NCBI GenBank assembly: GCA_937894725.1
Contig: CALAYL010000050.1
Span: 1-57,017, forward strand
DNA: 57,017 nt
From: an uncultured Bacteroidota bacterium
Lineage (GTDB): Bacteria > Bacteroidota > Bacteroidia > Chitinophagales > LD1
Direction: 5' to 3'
Part shown: positions 1-9,235 of the stretch, piece after piece
How the letters are laid out: each line of letters begins with the position of its first letter
How positions within the stretch are numbered: the stretch's first letter is position 1
Notes under the pieces: generated by a model
Seen by the model: the letters and a program-made list of their open reading frames with translations, nothing else
What the model was told of the DNA's origin: nothing
Database searches by the model: none
Translations under genes and position numbers: made by a program

Positions 1-1437
1 TTGCGAAACAGTTTGAATCCTACAGCTACCATCGGCATGTACTACGGCTGGGATTTTGCTTTTTTGTTCATCTTTTACATCAAAAACTAGTGTCATAAAA
101 GGAGCATTTTTTTCTTTCCCTTCAAAAAAAATAGGCATATCTTCCACTAATACAGAGGCACCAAATGGACGAAAGGATTCACGGAATTTGACTTTTTGAT
201 TGACTGTTTGCTGCATATCAGCAAAGCATGGGCTAGCCAAAATACTTCGATTGCCCAATGCTCTTGGGCCAAACTCCATTCGCCCTTGAAACCAGGCTAT
301 AACCCTGCCTTCAGCTAAATCATTAGCAGCTAAGGTTGTTTTGTTTTCTACTTTTTTGAATGCAACTTGGCAAACATGTAGTGTATTTTCTATTGCCTCG
401 TTTGAAAATTCATTGCCTAAAAAAGCCGTAGTGGGCACTTTAGGTAACGCGCCATTTTCAACACTAGCCAACCATGCTGCACCCATAGAAATACCGGCAT
501 CAGTAGCCGCAGGTTGTACAAAAAGATGATGGACAAATTCAGCATTCATCAGCTTTTGACTCATAAGGCAGTTGAGTGCTACTCCACCTGCTGTGCATAT
601 ATTTTTGATACCCGTTTTGGCTACATAGTACGCTGCAATGTGTAAAATAGTTTGCTCCAGTTGATACTGTGCAGAAGCTGCTACATCTTTATAGAATTGT
701 GTAATAGCCGTATGCGGAGTTCGTTTAGGAAATCCCATTTTTTCAACAAAAAGTGAGTTAAAATTCATCTCATCTCTGTGTGGTGACGGGGCTTTCGGTG
801 GTGGCGTATGAATATAACGCGTATCTAAAACGTATTCCCCTTGATCAAAACTTAGCAGCCATGAGAAATCGTATTTATATTTATCGCCAAAAGCAGCCAA
901 ACCCATGAGTTTATACTCTTCATTGTCTTTTGTAAATCCGCAATATTGTGTAATAAGCGAATAAAAAAGTCCTAAACTTTGCGGTCTATCAAATCGTTTT
1001 AGTATTTCGATTTTGTTTTGATTTCCTACGGCTATTTGCATCGACACTCCATCGCCCGAGTTGTCCATGGTTAAGATTAGCGCCTCATCGTATCCTGCAC
1101 TATAGAATGTAGCAGCAGCATGACAATTATGATGGTGAAAGCGTTTGATAGCAGGCGAATACCCGAAATGATTTAAAAAATAGGTCTCAATTTTTTTGTC
1201 AAAATCCATCTCCCAAGTGGACCCATGAAAAGCGACTAGGTTCACTTCTTCGATGGAAACATGAGCTATTTTCAACACTTCAAGAATAGCTAGATAGGGC
1301 AATTTCCCAGCAGAAAATTTGACTCTACTAATACGCTCCTCTTCAATAGCAACTATGACTTCGCCATCTTTTATCAAACAGGCACTCACATCTTGATAGC
1401 CTGCTCTAAACCCTCCATTTATTCCTAAAATATACAT
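1..1437 (-). CDS. Carbamoyltransferase, NodU/CmcH family (3' end outside window)
   Basis: The 479 residues visible (C-terminus cut off by the window edge) match NodU/CmcH/TobZ carbamoyltransferases, which move a carbamoyl group from carbamoyl phosphate, via carbamoyl-AMP, to a hydroxyl of a sugar or natural product. The N-terminus has the Kae1-like start MYILGINGG and the EEER motif. A His-rich HHHNCHAAATFY segment and a DNSGDG segment follow, corresponding to the metal and nucleotide sites of the Kae1-like domain. The C-terminal YrdC-like part shows QGRMEFGPRALGNRSIL and the HADGSCRIQTV stretch right at the window edge. The start is ATG at 1437, three bases downstream of the nitrilase stop, so the two are probably co-transcribed. 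The acceptor is unknown; the neighbouring sugar genes suggest a glycan hydroxyl (inference). The family call is very secure. Confidence 0.93.
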   Translation of the reverse strand, partial: MYILGINGGFRAGYQDVSACLIKDGEVIVAIEEERISRVKFSAGKLPYLAILEVLKIAHVSIEEVNLVAFHGSTWEMDFDKKIETYFLNHFGYSPAIKRFHHHNCHAAATFYSAGYDEALILTMDNSGDGVSMQIAVGNQNKIEILKRFDRPQSLGLFYSLITQYCGFTKDNEEYKLMGLAAFGDKYKYDFSWLLSFDQGEYVLDTRYIHTPPPKAPSPHRDEMNFNSLFVEKMGFPKRTPHTAITQFYKDVAASAQYQLEQTILHIAAYYVAKTGIKNICTAGGVALNCLMSQKLMNAEFVHHLFVQPAATDAGISMGAAWLASVENGALPKVPTTAFLGNEFSNEAIENTLHVCQVAFKKVENKTTLAANDLAEGRVIAWFQGRMEFGPRALGNRSILASPCFADMQQTVNQKVKFRESFRPFGASVLVEDMPIFFEGKEKNAPFMTLVFDVKDEQKSKIPAVVHADGSCRIQTVSQ

Positions 1438-1440
1438 CGC

Positions 1441-2238
1441 TTATAATCCCGCAAACTGCGTTCCTTTTTTTGTTGATTTTTTAATCGTAACCTCTACTAC
1501 TTTTAAATCGCTAGCAAACTCGTTGTATTCGCCTTGCGCCAAAATACCTGTTTCATCTACGGCCAATGAACAACCCACCATTTTTTTTCCTTCATAAGGC
1601 CCACCCACGATATAGCCTACACTTGTAGTACTCAAAAATGGGATTTTATATTTATGGGCAATAATCGAAAGCGGTGCTATCCATTTGGTTTGATAGGGAT
1701 TCATCTCTTCTGTGATGAAATGGTCAACTGTCCAAGATGAAGGCGAGAGAATGATTTGCGCACCCATGCGTGCTAGCATGTGTGCATTATAAAGAGAATC
1801 GTGGTAATTGTCAGCGCAAATATTTATCCCAATTTTTCCAAAGGGGGTATTGACCACTTCGAGTCGTTGTCCTACTTCATAAAAAGGAAATTCAACTTCG
1901 AGCAAATTGATTTTTGAATATTTCAAAACAATATTTCCTGCGTCATCTATCAACAGGGCTGTATTGTAGTTGTGTGCTTCGCATTTTTCTGTAAGACCTA
2001 AGCATAGCCATATTTTTAGCTCCTTAGCTAAGTTGCAAAAATGGGTTGAAAATGCGCCTGGAATAGGCAAGGCCTCTTGGAGTGCAGAAGGGTGTGTCCA
2101 AGCAAAGTCAAGAGTTTCGGGCAGTAGCACTAAATCGCAATGTTCATTTTTTGCTTGACGGATTAGCTTTTCAGCACGCGCTATATTGCGTGATGGCTCC
2201 CCTCCTTCTACCAATAGCTGTGCCATGCCTATGCGCAT
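1441..2238 (-). CDS. Nitrilase-superfamily amidohydrolase
   Basis: This 265-aa protein of the carbon-nitrogen hydrolase superfamily hydrolyses or transfers from amides or nitriles through a Glu-Lys-Cys triad. All three residues are visible: E41 in LLPETLDF, K109 in KYSKINLLE and C141 in INICADNYH. Length is normal for a single-domain member. It lies three bases downstream of the PP-loop sugar amidotransferase and three bases upstream of the carbamoyltransferase, so the three form a tight minus-strand operon. In glutamine-dependent NAD synthetase a nitrilase domain is the glutaminase that feeds ammonia to a PP-loop synthetase, so this protein may be the ammonia-supplying partner of the neighbouring PP-loop enzyme (inference). 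A free-standing amidase acting on another substrate is the alternative. Confidence 0.85.
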   Translation of the reverse strand: MRIGMAQLLVEGGEPSRNIARAEKLIRQAKNEHCDLVLLPETLDFAWTHPSALQEALPIPGAFSTHFCNLAKELKIWLCLGLTEKCEAHNYNTALLIDDAGNIVLKYSKINLLEVEFPFYEVGQRLEVVNTPFGKIGINICADNYHDSLYNAHMLARMGAQIILSPSSWTVDHFITEEMNPYQTKWIAPLSIIAHKYKIPFLSTTSVGYIVGGPYEGKKMVGCSLAVDETGILAQGEYNEFASDLKVVEVTIKKSTKKGTQFAGL

Positions 2239-2241
2239 CGA

Positions 2242-3432
2242 TTATCTAAATTTGATGGTGAAATATTTATCATACACTACTTGCGTAAAGATGCCTAATT
2301 TTGTGAGTATCCAAATCGGAAATTGCGCCAATTTCATCCATCGATAGCTATTGGGATAATCCCACCAATTTTTGGGAGGGAGTTGTAGATAGCTATCAAA
2401 CTCTTCTTGGGTGATACCCAATCTTTTTATACAAAGTGATATGATTTTGGGGTCTTCGATTTGATAGGGAAGTTTAGACTTCGCAAGGGCTGTATCTCTT
2501 GCTAATTGTCCACTTCGCACAAGTGCAGAGTATTCTATCAATCGAAAGTTGATGTTAAATTTAGTACGATGGATATAGGTGATTAACGCCCAATATAAAT
2601 CATCAAAATAATGCGCACCTGGATATACCCAATCCAATTCTCGCGAGATAATTTCGCCCGACTCTTCTCTCGAATAGGGGTAATTGTATAGCGGTGAATG
2701 TACTCGAATACCATTCAACACGGTGTAAAAAAACATTTCTTTGATACCTAAATTATACCCCGCATCAGTAGGCCTCCAGTTTCGCAAACCGACACTACCA
2801 AAGCGTTTCTGTATGGCTCGAAGATGGTCACCATCAAAATAGGCCCATGCGATAGGACGGATACCCTCGGTTCTAAAACTTTGACCAAAGAGTATGTGTT
2901 TGATATTTTCTTTGTATGCTACTGAATACAAGGCAGCACCAATACCCACATCTGTACCATTGTTGAGCAAGGGCGTAGAAGCCTTGAGGTCAGTGATTTT
3001 GAGATCTTTGCATTCTTTGAAATCAGAGGTGATAGTACGAAGCTCTACTTTCAATTTTTTGATAGCATTGAGCATATTTTCACCTGCTATTGGATTGTCG
3101 AAACCATCGTTGAAATGTACGGCAAGAGGACGCAACTTCCATTTTGTAACGGCTAAATAAAGCATATAAATACTATCGCGGCCTCCGCTAATACCGATTA
3201 TACAATCATACTTTTTACCCTCGCCTTCTTTTTTTATTTTTGCAAATTTGGCATCTAATGCCGCTGCGCCTCTTTCATCGTTTGGAAATGTAGCATCGAA
3301 TCGATCGTGAATGTCGCAAAGTGAACAAACACCTTTGCTATCAAATGATATACCGGGAATGGTATTGTCGCAGATGCATCGAGTACATTGCTGATAGGAG
3401 ATGTCTTTTTGAAAACCACTAACGGTGAGCAT
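2242..3432 (-). CDS. N-acetyl sugar amidotransferase (WbpG/PseA-like PP-loop ATPase)
   Basis: This 396-aa protein is of the N-acetyl sugar amidotransferase family (WbpG, PseA, LegX), which converts an N-acetyl group of a surface sugar to an acetamidino group using ATP and ammonia. The N-terminus has a four-Cys zinc-binding knuckle (C16, C19, C36, C39). The PP-loop ATP-pyrophosphatase signature SGGRDS is at residues 82-87. Known relatives receive ammonia from HisH/HisF-like partners; none is visible in this window, but a nitrilase gene follows three bases downstream. The gene is divergent from the PhyH operon starting at 3698. It indicates that the locus handles an amino sugar such as a nonulosonic acid or a di-N-acetylated hexose; which one cannot be read from sequence. 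Confidence 0.85.
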   Translation of the reverse strand: MLTVSGFQKDISYQQCTRCICDNTIPGISFDSKGVCSLCDIHDRFDATFPNDERGAAALDAKFAKIKKEGEGKKYDCIIGISGGRDSIYMLYLAVTKWKLRPLAVHFNDGFDNPIAGENMLNAIKKLKVELRTITSDFKECKDLKITDLKASTPLLNNGTDVGIGAALYSVAYKENIKHILFGQSFRTEGIRPIAWAYFDGDHLRAIQKRFGSVGLRNWRPTDAGYNLGIKEMFFYTVLNGIRVHSPLYNYPYSREESGEIISRELDWVYPGAHYFDDLYWALITYIHRTKFNINFRLIEYSALVRSGQLARDTALAKSKLPYQIEDPKIISLCIKRLGITQEEFDSYLQLPPKNWWDYPNSYRWMKLAQFPIWILTKLGIFTQVVYDKYFTIKFR

Positions 3433-3697
3433 AGGCTATTTTTATAGAGAAATTTTTATCTATTTTACAAAATAAATATTCTTTTCTAATGAATGTGCCT
3501 TTTGTTGGTTTGGAATCTGTATAAATCGTTGAAATGAATATAAAAATGAAACACTTTGATAGGTAGGTCGCAGATGGATAGTATCGAAATATAGTTGGCT
3601 AAATTAGCTCGATTATATAGATGACATTTCTGCTTATATGATAGGGCGCATAAAAAATAGTTGCTGAAATTTATACCTTTAAGACAATAAATGCAAA

Positions 3698-4615
3698 ATG
3701 GGATTTTTTGATTTTTTTAAAAAGCCGATAATTGATATTGAAACAAATCAATATTATCAGATTAGGAAAGATTCTTTTTTACTAGATGCTGAGCAACATT
3801 CTTTGTTTTTAAAAAGAGGTTGGGTAAAGGTCGAAAATGTAGTAAAGCAAGAAGAAATCGCTTCTTTTATGCAAACATTTGAAGAAATAAGTAGGCTTGA
3901 GGGCTTTGAATTAGACAAACATCTGCTCAATAGTGGTCGATTATTTAATCCTGAAATTAGAAAGAAGACACAAGCTATCATCAATAAAAATGCACAAACA
4001 ATACTACCTAGAATGTTTGACATGAATAAGACTGATACACATACGGGGGGAGCATATCAAGTAAAACCTCCACATAAAGAAAGTGACCTACTGATACATC
4101 AAGATAGTACGGTAATAGATGAAGAGCGAGAGTATTGTCTTTTTGTGTGGATTCCATTTTGTGATGTAACGATGGATAATGGCGTGATTTCTTTTGTAAA
4201 CGGAAGCCACCTATGGGGCAATACCCAACGGAGTTTAGGCGTGCCTTGGCAATTTAAACCACATATAGAAACACTTTATAAACACACCTCTCCAATCACT
4301 GTAAAAAAAGGAGATGTATTAGTTTTTGATCCCGCTTGTATTCATGCTAGTGCACCTAATCTATCTAATGAAATTCGCCACGCCATTACCATTACTGTGT
4401 TGAAAAAAGATTATCAATTAGTGTATTATTTTAGAAATCCAGCCATAGCCGAAAACTTGATCGAAAAATATTATGTAGATGAGACTTTCTATTATGACTA
4501 CGACTTTGTATCAAAACCTGATGAAACAAAATGGCGCAAGGAAGTAGTGGAGTATAAAGGATTTGAGATGACAGACAAACAATTTCAAGGTTTCATAAAA
4601 AGCAATATCACTTAA
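3698..4615 (+). CDS. PhyH-family Fe(II)/2-oxoglutarate dioxygenase (1st of left operon)
   Basis: This 305-aa protein is of the phytanoyl-CoA dioxygenase (PhyH) family, whose members hydroxylate, halogenate or otherwise oxidise unactivated carbons using Fe(II), O2 and 2-oxoglutarate. The facial triad is intact: H134-x-D136 in IHQDST and H216 in CIHAS, with R227 placed to bind 2-oxoglutarate. The N-terminus carries a short aromatic/basic stretch, MGFFDFFKKP, absent from the next genes and possibly membrane-seeking. It opens a plus-strand operon continuing to 10079 with gaps of only 3-22 bases. No clear promoter is seen in 3433-3697. The substrate is unknown; glycan or lipid-linked sugar is inferred from neighbours. 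Confidence 0.85.
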   Translation: MGFFDFFKKPIIDIETNQYYQIRKDSFLLDAEQHSLFLKRGWVKVENVVKQEEIASFMQTFEEISRLEGFELDKHLLNSGRLFNPEIRKKTQAIINKNAQTILPRMFDMNKTDTHTGGAYQVKPPHKESDLLIHQDSTVIDEEREYCLFVWIPFCDVTMDNGVISFVNGSHLWGNTQRSLGVPWQFKPHIETLYKHTSPITVKKGDVLVFDPACIHASAPNLSNEIRHAITITVLKKDYQLVYYFRNPAIAENLIEKYYVDETFYYDYDFVSKPDETKWRKEVVEYKGFEMTDKQFQGFIKSNIT

Positions 4616-4625
4616 AAATTAAAAC

Positions 4626-5468
4626 ATGAAAGCAGCCGAGTTTATTGACGAAAAACTACAGCAAGAATATGAAGAAAATGGATTTCTCATTATTCGCAAC
4701 TTACTCAATGAGATAGAAATAATGGAACTAAATCGACTTTTTAAGCTTCACTATAATTATCAAGGAGAAAAAAACACTATGTGGAATAGCTTGTGTGATA
4801 TCCCACATGATAAATCAGCAAAATTGAGCGATTTAATCTTACAGATAGTAAAACCAAGGCTTGATCAACATTTAAAAAATTACGTTTGCCCCGCAGCTAC
4901 TTTTTTAGTAAAAAACCCAATAGCTACGAGCACTGTAACACTACATCGAGACTTTAGTGTACAAGACGAGCCTGACTATTCTTATCAGAATATATGGCTC
5001 CCTATTGTTGACACTACTCCTTCAAATGGGCAATTGTATGTGATGAAAAAAAGTCATCAATTCTTTGACTACCCACTACCTCATAATACCATATGGCCAT
5101 ATCTTCAATATGAAGACAAGTTAGTAAAACACTGCAAAGTGATTGATGCAAAAGCTGGAGATTTAGTAATTTACGGAGATAAGATATTGCATGGATCATC
5201 AGACAATTTGACCAACGAAGCAAGGCCTGTAGTCCATTTTGGATTATTACACGAAACAGCCAAACTGCTGTACTATTATCTAGACAATAGCACACAATTG
5301 GTTACCGTATATGAGGTTCCATATTCATTTTTCTTTGAAAATGCGTGGGGTAATCAAGATGGTCGTTTTCCAATATTTAAGCAATTCAAATTTGAGCCCC
5401 CTGTGATAACAGAAGTGGCGCTTGATAAGTGGCTCAATGAAAGCATTGTTCAAGAAGTGACACTCTAA
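4626..5468 (+). CDS. PhyH-family Fe(II)/2-oxoglutarate dioxygenase
   Basis: This 280-aa PhyH-like oxygenase has ligands H107-x-D109 in LHRDF and H189 in ILHGSS, and the 2-oxoglutarate Arg R200. The NIWLPIVD strand and the NG turn before the KKSH motif are typical of the family. It starts 10 bases after the previous gene and ends 22 bases before the next, so it belongs to the same operon. The sequence around HxD (HRD) differs from the HQD most paralogues carry, suggesting a different substrate pocket. There is no signal peptide or membrane segment, so it should be cytoplasmic. Reaction position and substrate cannot be assigned. Confidence 0.83.
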   Translation: MKAAEFIDEKLQQEYEENGFLIIRNLLNEIEIMELNRLFKLHYNYQGEKNTMWNSLCDIPHDKSAKLSDLILQIVKPRLDQHLKNYVCPAATFLVKNPIATSTVTLHRDFSVQDEPDYSYQNIWLPIVDTTPSNGQLYVMKKSHQFFDYPLPHNTIWPYLQYEDKLVKHCKVIDAKAGDLVIYGDKILHGSSDNLTNEARPVVHFGLLHETAKLLYYYLDNSTQLVTVYEVPYSFFFENAWGNQDGRFPIFKQFKFEPPVITEVALDKWLNESIVQEVTL

Positions 5469-5490
5469 ATAACAAGTTTACCTCTAGGCA

Positions 5491-6309
5491 ATGAAAATTT
5501 TCAATAATCAAAAATTAAATGACGAAGTTCTCGATAAGGGCTTTGTAGTGGTACCATTCTTGAGTGAACTAGAAATCCAAGAACTAAGTGAGTTTTATAA
5601 AGAAATTCACGGGGAGGTGAATGCGCCATTCACTAGTTTCATTTCCAATGATTTGATTTTTAAAGAAAAAGTAGATAGTAAAATTAAAGCCGTTTTTAGT
5701 AGATCAATGAATGACTATTTGGTGGACTTTATTCCCTACTGGGGCAATTTTTTTAGCAAAGAAATGAGCACCCCAAGATTGCCACTACATGCAGATTTTC
5801 AATATATAGATGAAGACCAAGCTGTTTCATTAAATATCTGGTGTCCCCTCTCTGATACATATAGTGATAATGGCACTTTAGGCATCATCCCCTATTCGCA
5901 CAAGCTAATACATCAAATTAGAGGAACCAATATCACCGATTGTTATAGAAAAAACGCATTGGCATTGGAAGCTCAATATGGAGTGCCTTTAAATTTTAAA
6001 TCAGGTGAAGCAATTATATATGACCATAGATTACTTCATTATTCTACCCAAAACCAAACACCTCAAACTAGAGTAGCGGCTACATTAACAGTAGTCCCAA
6101 AAGGAGAGGATATATTTCATTTTTATGCAGAGAAAGAAGGAGATACGTTAATAGAGCAATATCTTTTACCCTCTGCGAAAAGTTTATTTTCTTCCGACTT
6201 CCTACAAAGACCCAAGGGCTTATCACCAATTAAAATTATACCAAATTATGTGTTTCAGCCTGTTACCCCTTCGGACTATGAACGTATTTTAAAGGAGTCC
6301 GTAAATTGA
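5491..6309 (+). CDS. PhyH-family Fe(II)/2-oxoglutarate dioxygenase
   Basis: This 272-aa protein is the third consecutive PhyH-type oxygenase. Iron ligands H100-x-D102 (LHADF) and H183 (LLHYS) are intact, and R194 is positioned for 2-oxoglutarate. The NIWCPLSD strand, an NG turn and an IPYSH motif follow the family pattern. It begins 22 bases after the preceding gene and is followed after six bases by the double-domain gene. Cytoplasmic. It is clearly paralogous to its neighbours but diverged, so the copies are not recent duplicates. Its role is probably one hydroxylation step in the product of the locus (inference). Confidence 0.83.
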   Translation: MKIFNNQKLNDEVLDKGFVVVPFLSELEIQELSEFYKEIHGEVNAPFTSFISNDLIFKEKVDSKIKAVFSRSMNDYLVDFIPYWGNFFSKEMSTPRLPLHADFQYIDEDQAVSLNIWCPLSDTYSDNGTLGIIPYSHKLIHQIRGTNITDCYRKNALALEAQYGVPLNFKSGEAIIYDHRLLHYSTQNQTPQTRVAATLTVVPKGEDIFHFYAEKEGDTLIEQYLLPSAKSLFSSDFLQRPKGLSPIKIIPNYVFQPVTPSDYERILKESVN

Positions 6310-6315
6310 TAGAAA

Positions 6316-7974
6316 ATGATAACCACTCCCTTTAGCGATGAAAAAACAAGTGCGTCATTTATCAAAAATGGTTTTGTCACATTCCCACTTTTAGAAACTG
6401 AAGAACTAGAGGTGATTAGAACCTTATATCAGCAAGTAAATCGCCTCCATGAATTAGAACAGGAGCAATTTTATGGAGTAAACTACAGCTTAAGTTCACT
6501 GCCAAAGCATCAAAATGAAGAGGTGATGCTTAAAATTAAATCTCTTTTAGACAACTATATAGCACGGGTATGTAGTGATTTTGAAACATTCGGATTCTTA
6601 TTTATTACTAAGCCCGCAAACACAAATCGAGAATTTGTACTCCATCAAGATTGGTGCTATACGGATGAAAAATCACATGCAATGCCGACTTGTTGGATTC
6701 CGCTTTATGACGTTGATCAATCAAATGGTTGCTTGACGATAGTCAAAGGCAGTCATACTTACTTTGAAACCTACAGGTCTGAGTCCTTAGCTTCGGCAAG
6801 GATAGATATAGACAGCATTCCTTTAGAAATCAGAGAAGATGTGCCTCTCGCTGCGGGTAGTTGCTGCGCCTTTCACCAAGCTTCATTTCACGGCTCTTAT
6901 CCAAACAAAACGGACTTCAGCAGACCTGTTTTAGCCTTTATAGCCAAACATAAACTCTCCCCTATCTTGTATTACGTAAAAAAGGAAAAGAAAGTTGTTG
7001 CCTATCAACTCTCGGTTGCCTTTTTTAGTGAAATGTTATCACAAATACCCAATAGCGGACTACCACCAAACGAATTTGCGCAGACTACTTTTAGCTATAC
7101 AGAGTGGCTGCCTACTAAGCAAGATCTGCTAATTTCGTATAGAAAAAGCAAACCAGAGCATCGACTTTTAAAGAATCAACTAATGAACGACCTTTTTATT
7201 GAAAAGGGTTTTATCATCATACCAAATGTACTATCTCAAAACGCCATAACATCCTTGAGAGTACTTTACACCTCAAACTTCAGCACACCCCAAGGCATGT
7301 TTGTGTCGCATCACAGTGAAAGAGAGGTTGCCAAAAACAACGCATATAGTCAACAAATTTTCGAGTCTTTGCAAGCCTTATACAGTCAATACTTTGAAGA
7401 CGTTAGACCATTGATAGCACACTTTGCTGTAAAGGCGCCTGGCGATGCAGGACTTTTCAACCTACATCAAGATTGGAGTATCGTACGCGAAGAACTATTT
7501 GGGGTAGCACACTGTTGGATTCCGCTACAAGATGTATCAAAAACTAATGGCACACTAGCGGTGCTTCCCACCTCCCATTTACAGTTTAGCAACTATCGAT
7601 CTGGTACATGTCCTATCCGTTTTTTACCATTTGGCCCATTTGAAGAATTAGTGCAGCAAATCGAAGTAAGGGCAGGTGATGTAGTACTTTATCATCCTGC
7701 ACTGTTTCATGGTTCATTATCAAACAATAGCGATACTGACCGTCTTGCGGTAGTCGCGGCTGTAGCTCATCCCGAAGCAACCACAGCATATCATCACAAC
7801 ATCGCTGGAGATGTGTGGCTATACGAACTTTTAGCTAGTGATTTATATGGCAGACTAGATGATTTAGCAAAAGGAGAGATGCCCTCTGGAAATCAACTCG
7901 GTAAATTGCAGTATAGGATTTTAGAACTTACTGATGCAGAAATAGTAGAGACCCTAAAGAATAATATAAATTGA
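6316..7974 (+). CDS. Tandem PhyH-PhyH dioxygenase fusion
   Basis: This 552-aa protein has two complete PhyH domains in series, about residues 1-270 and 285-550. Both look competent. Domain 1 has H110-x-D112 (LHQDW), H192 and R203; domain 2 has H384-x-D386 (LHQDW), H465 and R476. Family members are usually about 250-320 aa with one domain, so this is a genuine fusion. Each half starts with a paralogue-like N-terminus (phenylalanine-rich strand after an IKNGF or EKGFI motif), indicating in-frame joining of two genes. It could carry out two successive oxidations or work as an intramolecular dimer (inference). Operon spacing is six bases upstream and four downstream. Confidence 0.85.
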   Translation: MITTPFSDEKTSASFIKNGFVTFPLLETEELEVIRTLYQQVNRLHELEQEQFYGVNYSLSSLPKHQNEEVMLKIKSLLDNYIARVCSDFETFGFLFITKPANTNREFVLHQDWCYTDEKSHAMPTCWIPLYDVDQSNGCLTIVKGSHTYFETYRSESLASARIDIDSIPLEIREDVPLAAGSCCAFHQASFHGSYPNKTDFSRPVLAFIAKHKLSPILYYVKKEKKVVAYQLSVAFFSEMLSQIPNSGLPPNEFAQTTFSYTEWLPTKQDLLISYRKSKPEHRLLKNQLMNDLFIEKGFIIIPNVLSQNAITSLRVLYTSNFSTPQGMFVSHHSEREVAKNNAYSQQIFESLQALYSQYFEDVRPLIAHFAVKAPGDAGLFNLHQDWSIVREELFGVAHCWIPLQDVSKTNGTLAVLPTSHLQFSNYRSGTCPIRFLPFGPFEELVQQIEVRAGDVVLYHPALFHGSLSNNSDTDRLAVVAAVAHPEATTAYHHNIAGDVWLYELLASDLYGRLDDLAKGEMPSGNQLGKLQYRILELTDAEIVETLKNNIN

Positions 7975-7978
7975 CCTA

Positions 7979-8788
7979 ATGTTGCGCTTTGAAACTTTCC
8001 ATACTCAAAATGAATTTGATTTAAATGCCATCCTTGACGATGATGTGACTGGATTTGTATATCTTAATATCTTAACGCCTAGTCACATAGCTATGTTTAA
8101 AAATGCAATTGTGAAGTTGAGAGATACATTTTCACATGACTTAAATGATGGCAACGGATTTTCACTGCCTGGCATGTTTGGCCAACTTCATAAAACTCAA
8201 CCCATAGAAGTAGTAGATGAGTATTTCAATCTTATCACTCCATTTACACAATTGGTAAATCAAACCACTAATACCGACATAGGCGATTGGTTAAAAAGCA
8301 CGCTTCAAACTTATTTCAAACCTTACCCAATTGAAATTTTAGAAGGATTTCTACCCTACAGCTTTAGAATAGTGTGGCCAAAAAGAGGAGGTCTCTTTTT
8401 ACACAAAGATGGCGATCTTTTACCATTCATACATGACACTGTAAGCGAGCGAATACTTCAAAAAATCGTACCCGAAACTATGATGAGTTGGTTTTTTACC
8501 ATTCAATCTCCTGAAATGGGAGGACAACTTTGGGTAGCTGACAAAAAATATAGCAACCACAAGAAAGAAGGTCAGTTTCGCTTAAAAAATGAACTCGGAC
8601 ATGTAATCACTGAAGCAGAAATGGAGCATATTGAAGTTTCTACCCCTACAGGCAGTTTACTTCTCTTCAAAGGAGGCGCTTATTGGCACAAAGTACTCCC
8701 TCCTAATATGGATTCTATAGATAGAATCACCCTAGGAGGATTTATGGCTAAAGCGAAAGGACAAGAAAAAATTTACTATTGGAGTTAA
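7979..8788 (+). CDS. Fe(II)/2-oxoglutarate oxygenase-like protein (not PhyH type)
   Basis: This 269-aa protein does not follow the PhyH pattern but shows a plausible 2-oxoglutarate oxygenase site: H142-x-D144 in LHKDGD, H237 in YWHKVL about 90 residues later, and R249 twelve residues beyond that. The MMSWFFTIQSPEMGGQLWV strand and GSLLLFKGG before the distal His fit a double-stranded beta-helix fold. It is the last oxygenase of the left operon, four bases after the tandem PhyH gene and three bases before the small membrane-protein gene. Which subfamily it belongs to is uncertain; a profile search would settle it. Confidence 0.65.
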   Translation: MLRFETFHTQNEFDLNAILDDDVTGFVYLNILTPSHIAMFKNAIVKLRDTFSHDLNDGNGFSLPGMFGQLHKTQPIEVVDEYFNLITPFTQLVNQTTNTDIGDWLKSTLQTYFKPYPIEILEGFLPYSFRIVWPKRGGLFLHKDGDLLPFIHDTVSERILQKIVPETMMSWFFTIQSPEMGGQLWVADKKYSNHKKEGQFRLKNELGHVITEAEMEHIEVSTPTGSLLLFKGGAYWHKVLPPNMDSIDRITLGGFMAKAKGQEKIYYWS

Positions 8789-8791
8789 GTT

Positions 8792-9235
8792 ATGAAGGTG
8801 CATATATTTACCATTGTCAAAAAGCATAAAACCAAGTCTCTAATGAATGCTATATCATTAGCCGTATTATATGTTTTTTTTAGCTTAATAATAGGAGAGT
8901 TCCATCCTTTTTCGAAAGCAGAAATGTACAACTCCTTTCCAGATAATGCCCAAGCTATTTGTCTTACTAATACGAAACAGCAGTACATAGCAATAGCTAA
9001 CTATTTTAACTATAGAAGTGACGACCTTACACACAATTACCATTCACTTCGACAAAACAAAAAAGTAATTGCAGATTCGTCAACTGAAATTGGCGCAAGG
9101 CTTTGGCATCAGTTAAGCGCATATCGAAATATATCCCCCCTTAATGATACTTTACAAATAGTATTGGTGGATTTCTTCATTGCAGGTGATAGTATAAATT
9201 TTAAGAAAACATTCTTGTATGAGGGGCTTGACTGA
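8792..9235 (+). CDS. Single-pass membrane protein of unknown function, partner of the HTTM protein
   Basis: This 147-aa protein has one hydrophobic segment near residues 18-38, followed by a soluble tail of about 110 residues. I recognise no named domain. The segment after the membrane helix (EFHPFSKAEMYNSF) resembles, in pattern, the region after the last helix of the fused HTTM protein at 10054-11586 (INSWPFSAYPKHSSY). The soluble tails also have similar length and order. It may therefore be the detached C-terminal module of that protein. Its gene overlaps the HTTM gene at 9219 by 17 bases, suggesting coupled translation and a complex. Confidence 0.6.
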   Translation: MKVHIFTIVKKHKTKSLMNAISLAVLYVFFSLIIGEFHPFSKAEMYNSFPDNAQAICLTNTKQQYIAIANYFNYRSDDLTHNYHSLRQNKKVIADSSTEIGARLWHQLSAYRNISPLNDTLQIVLVDFFIAGDSINFKKTFLYEGLD

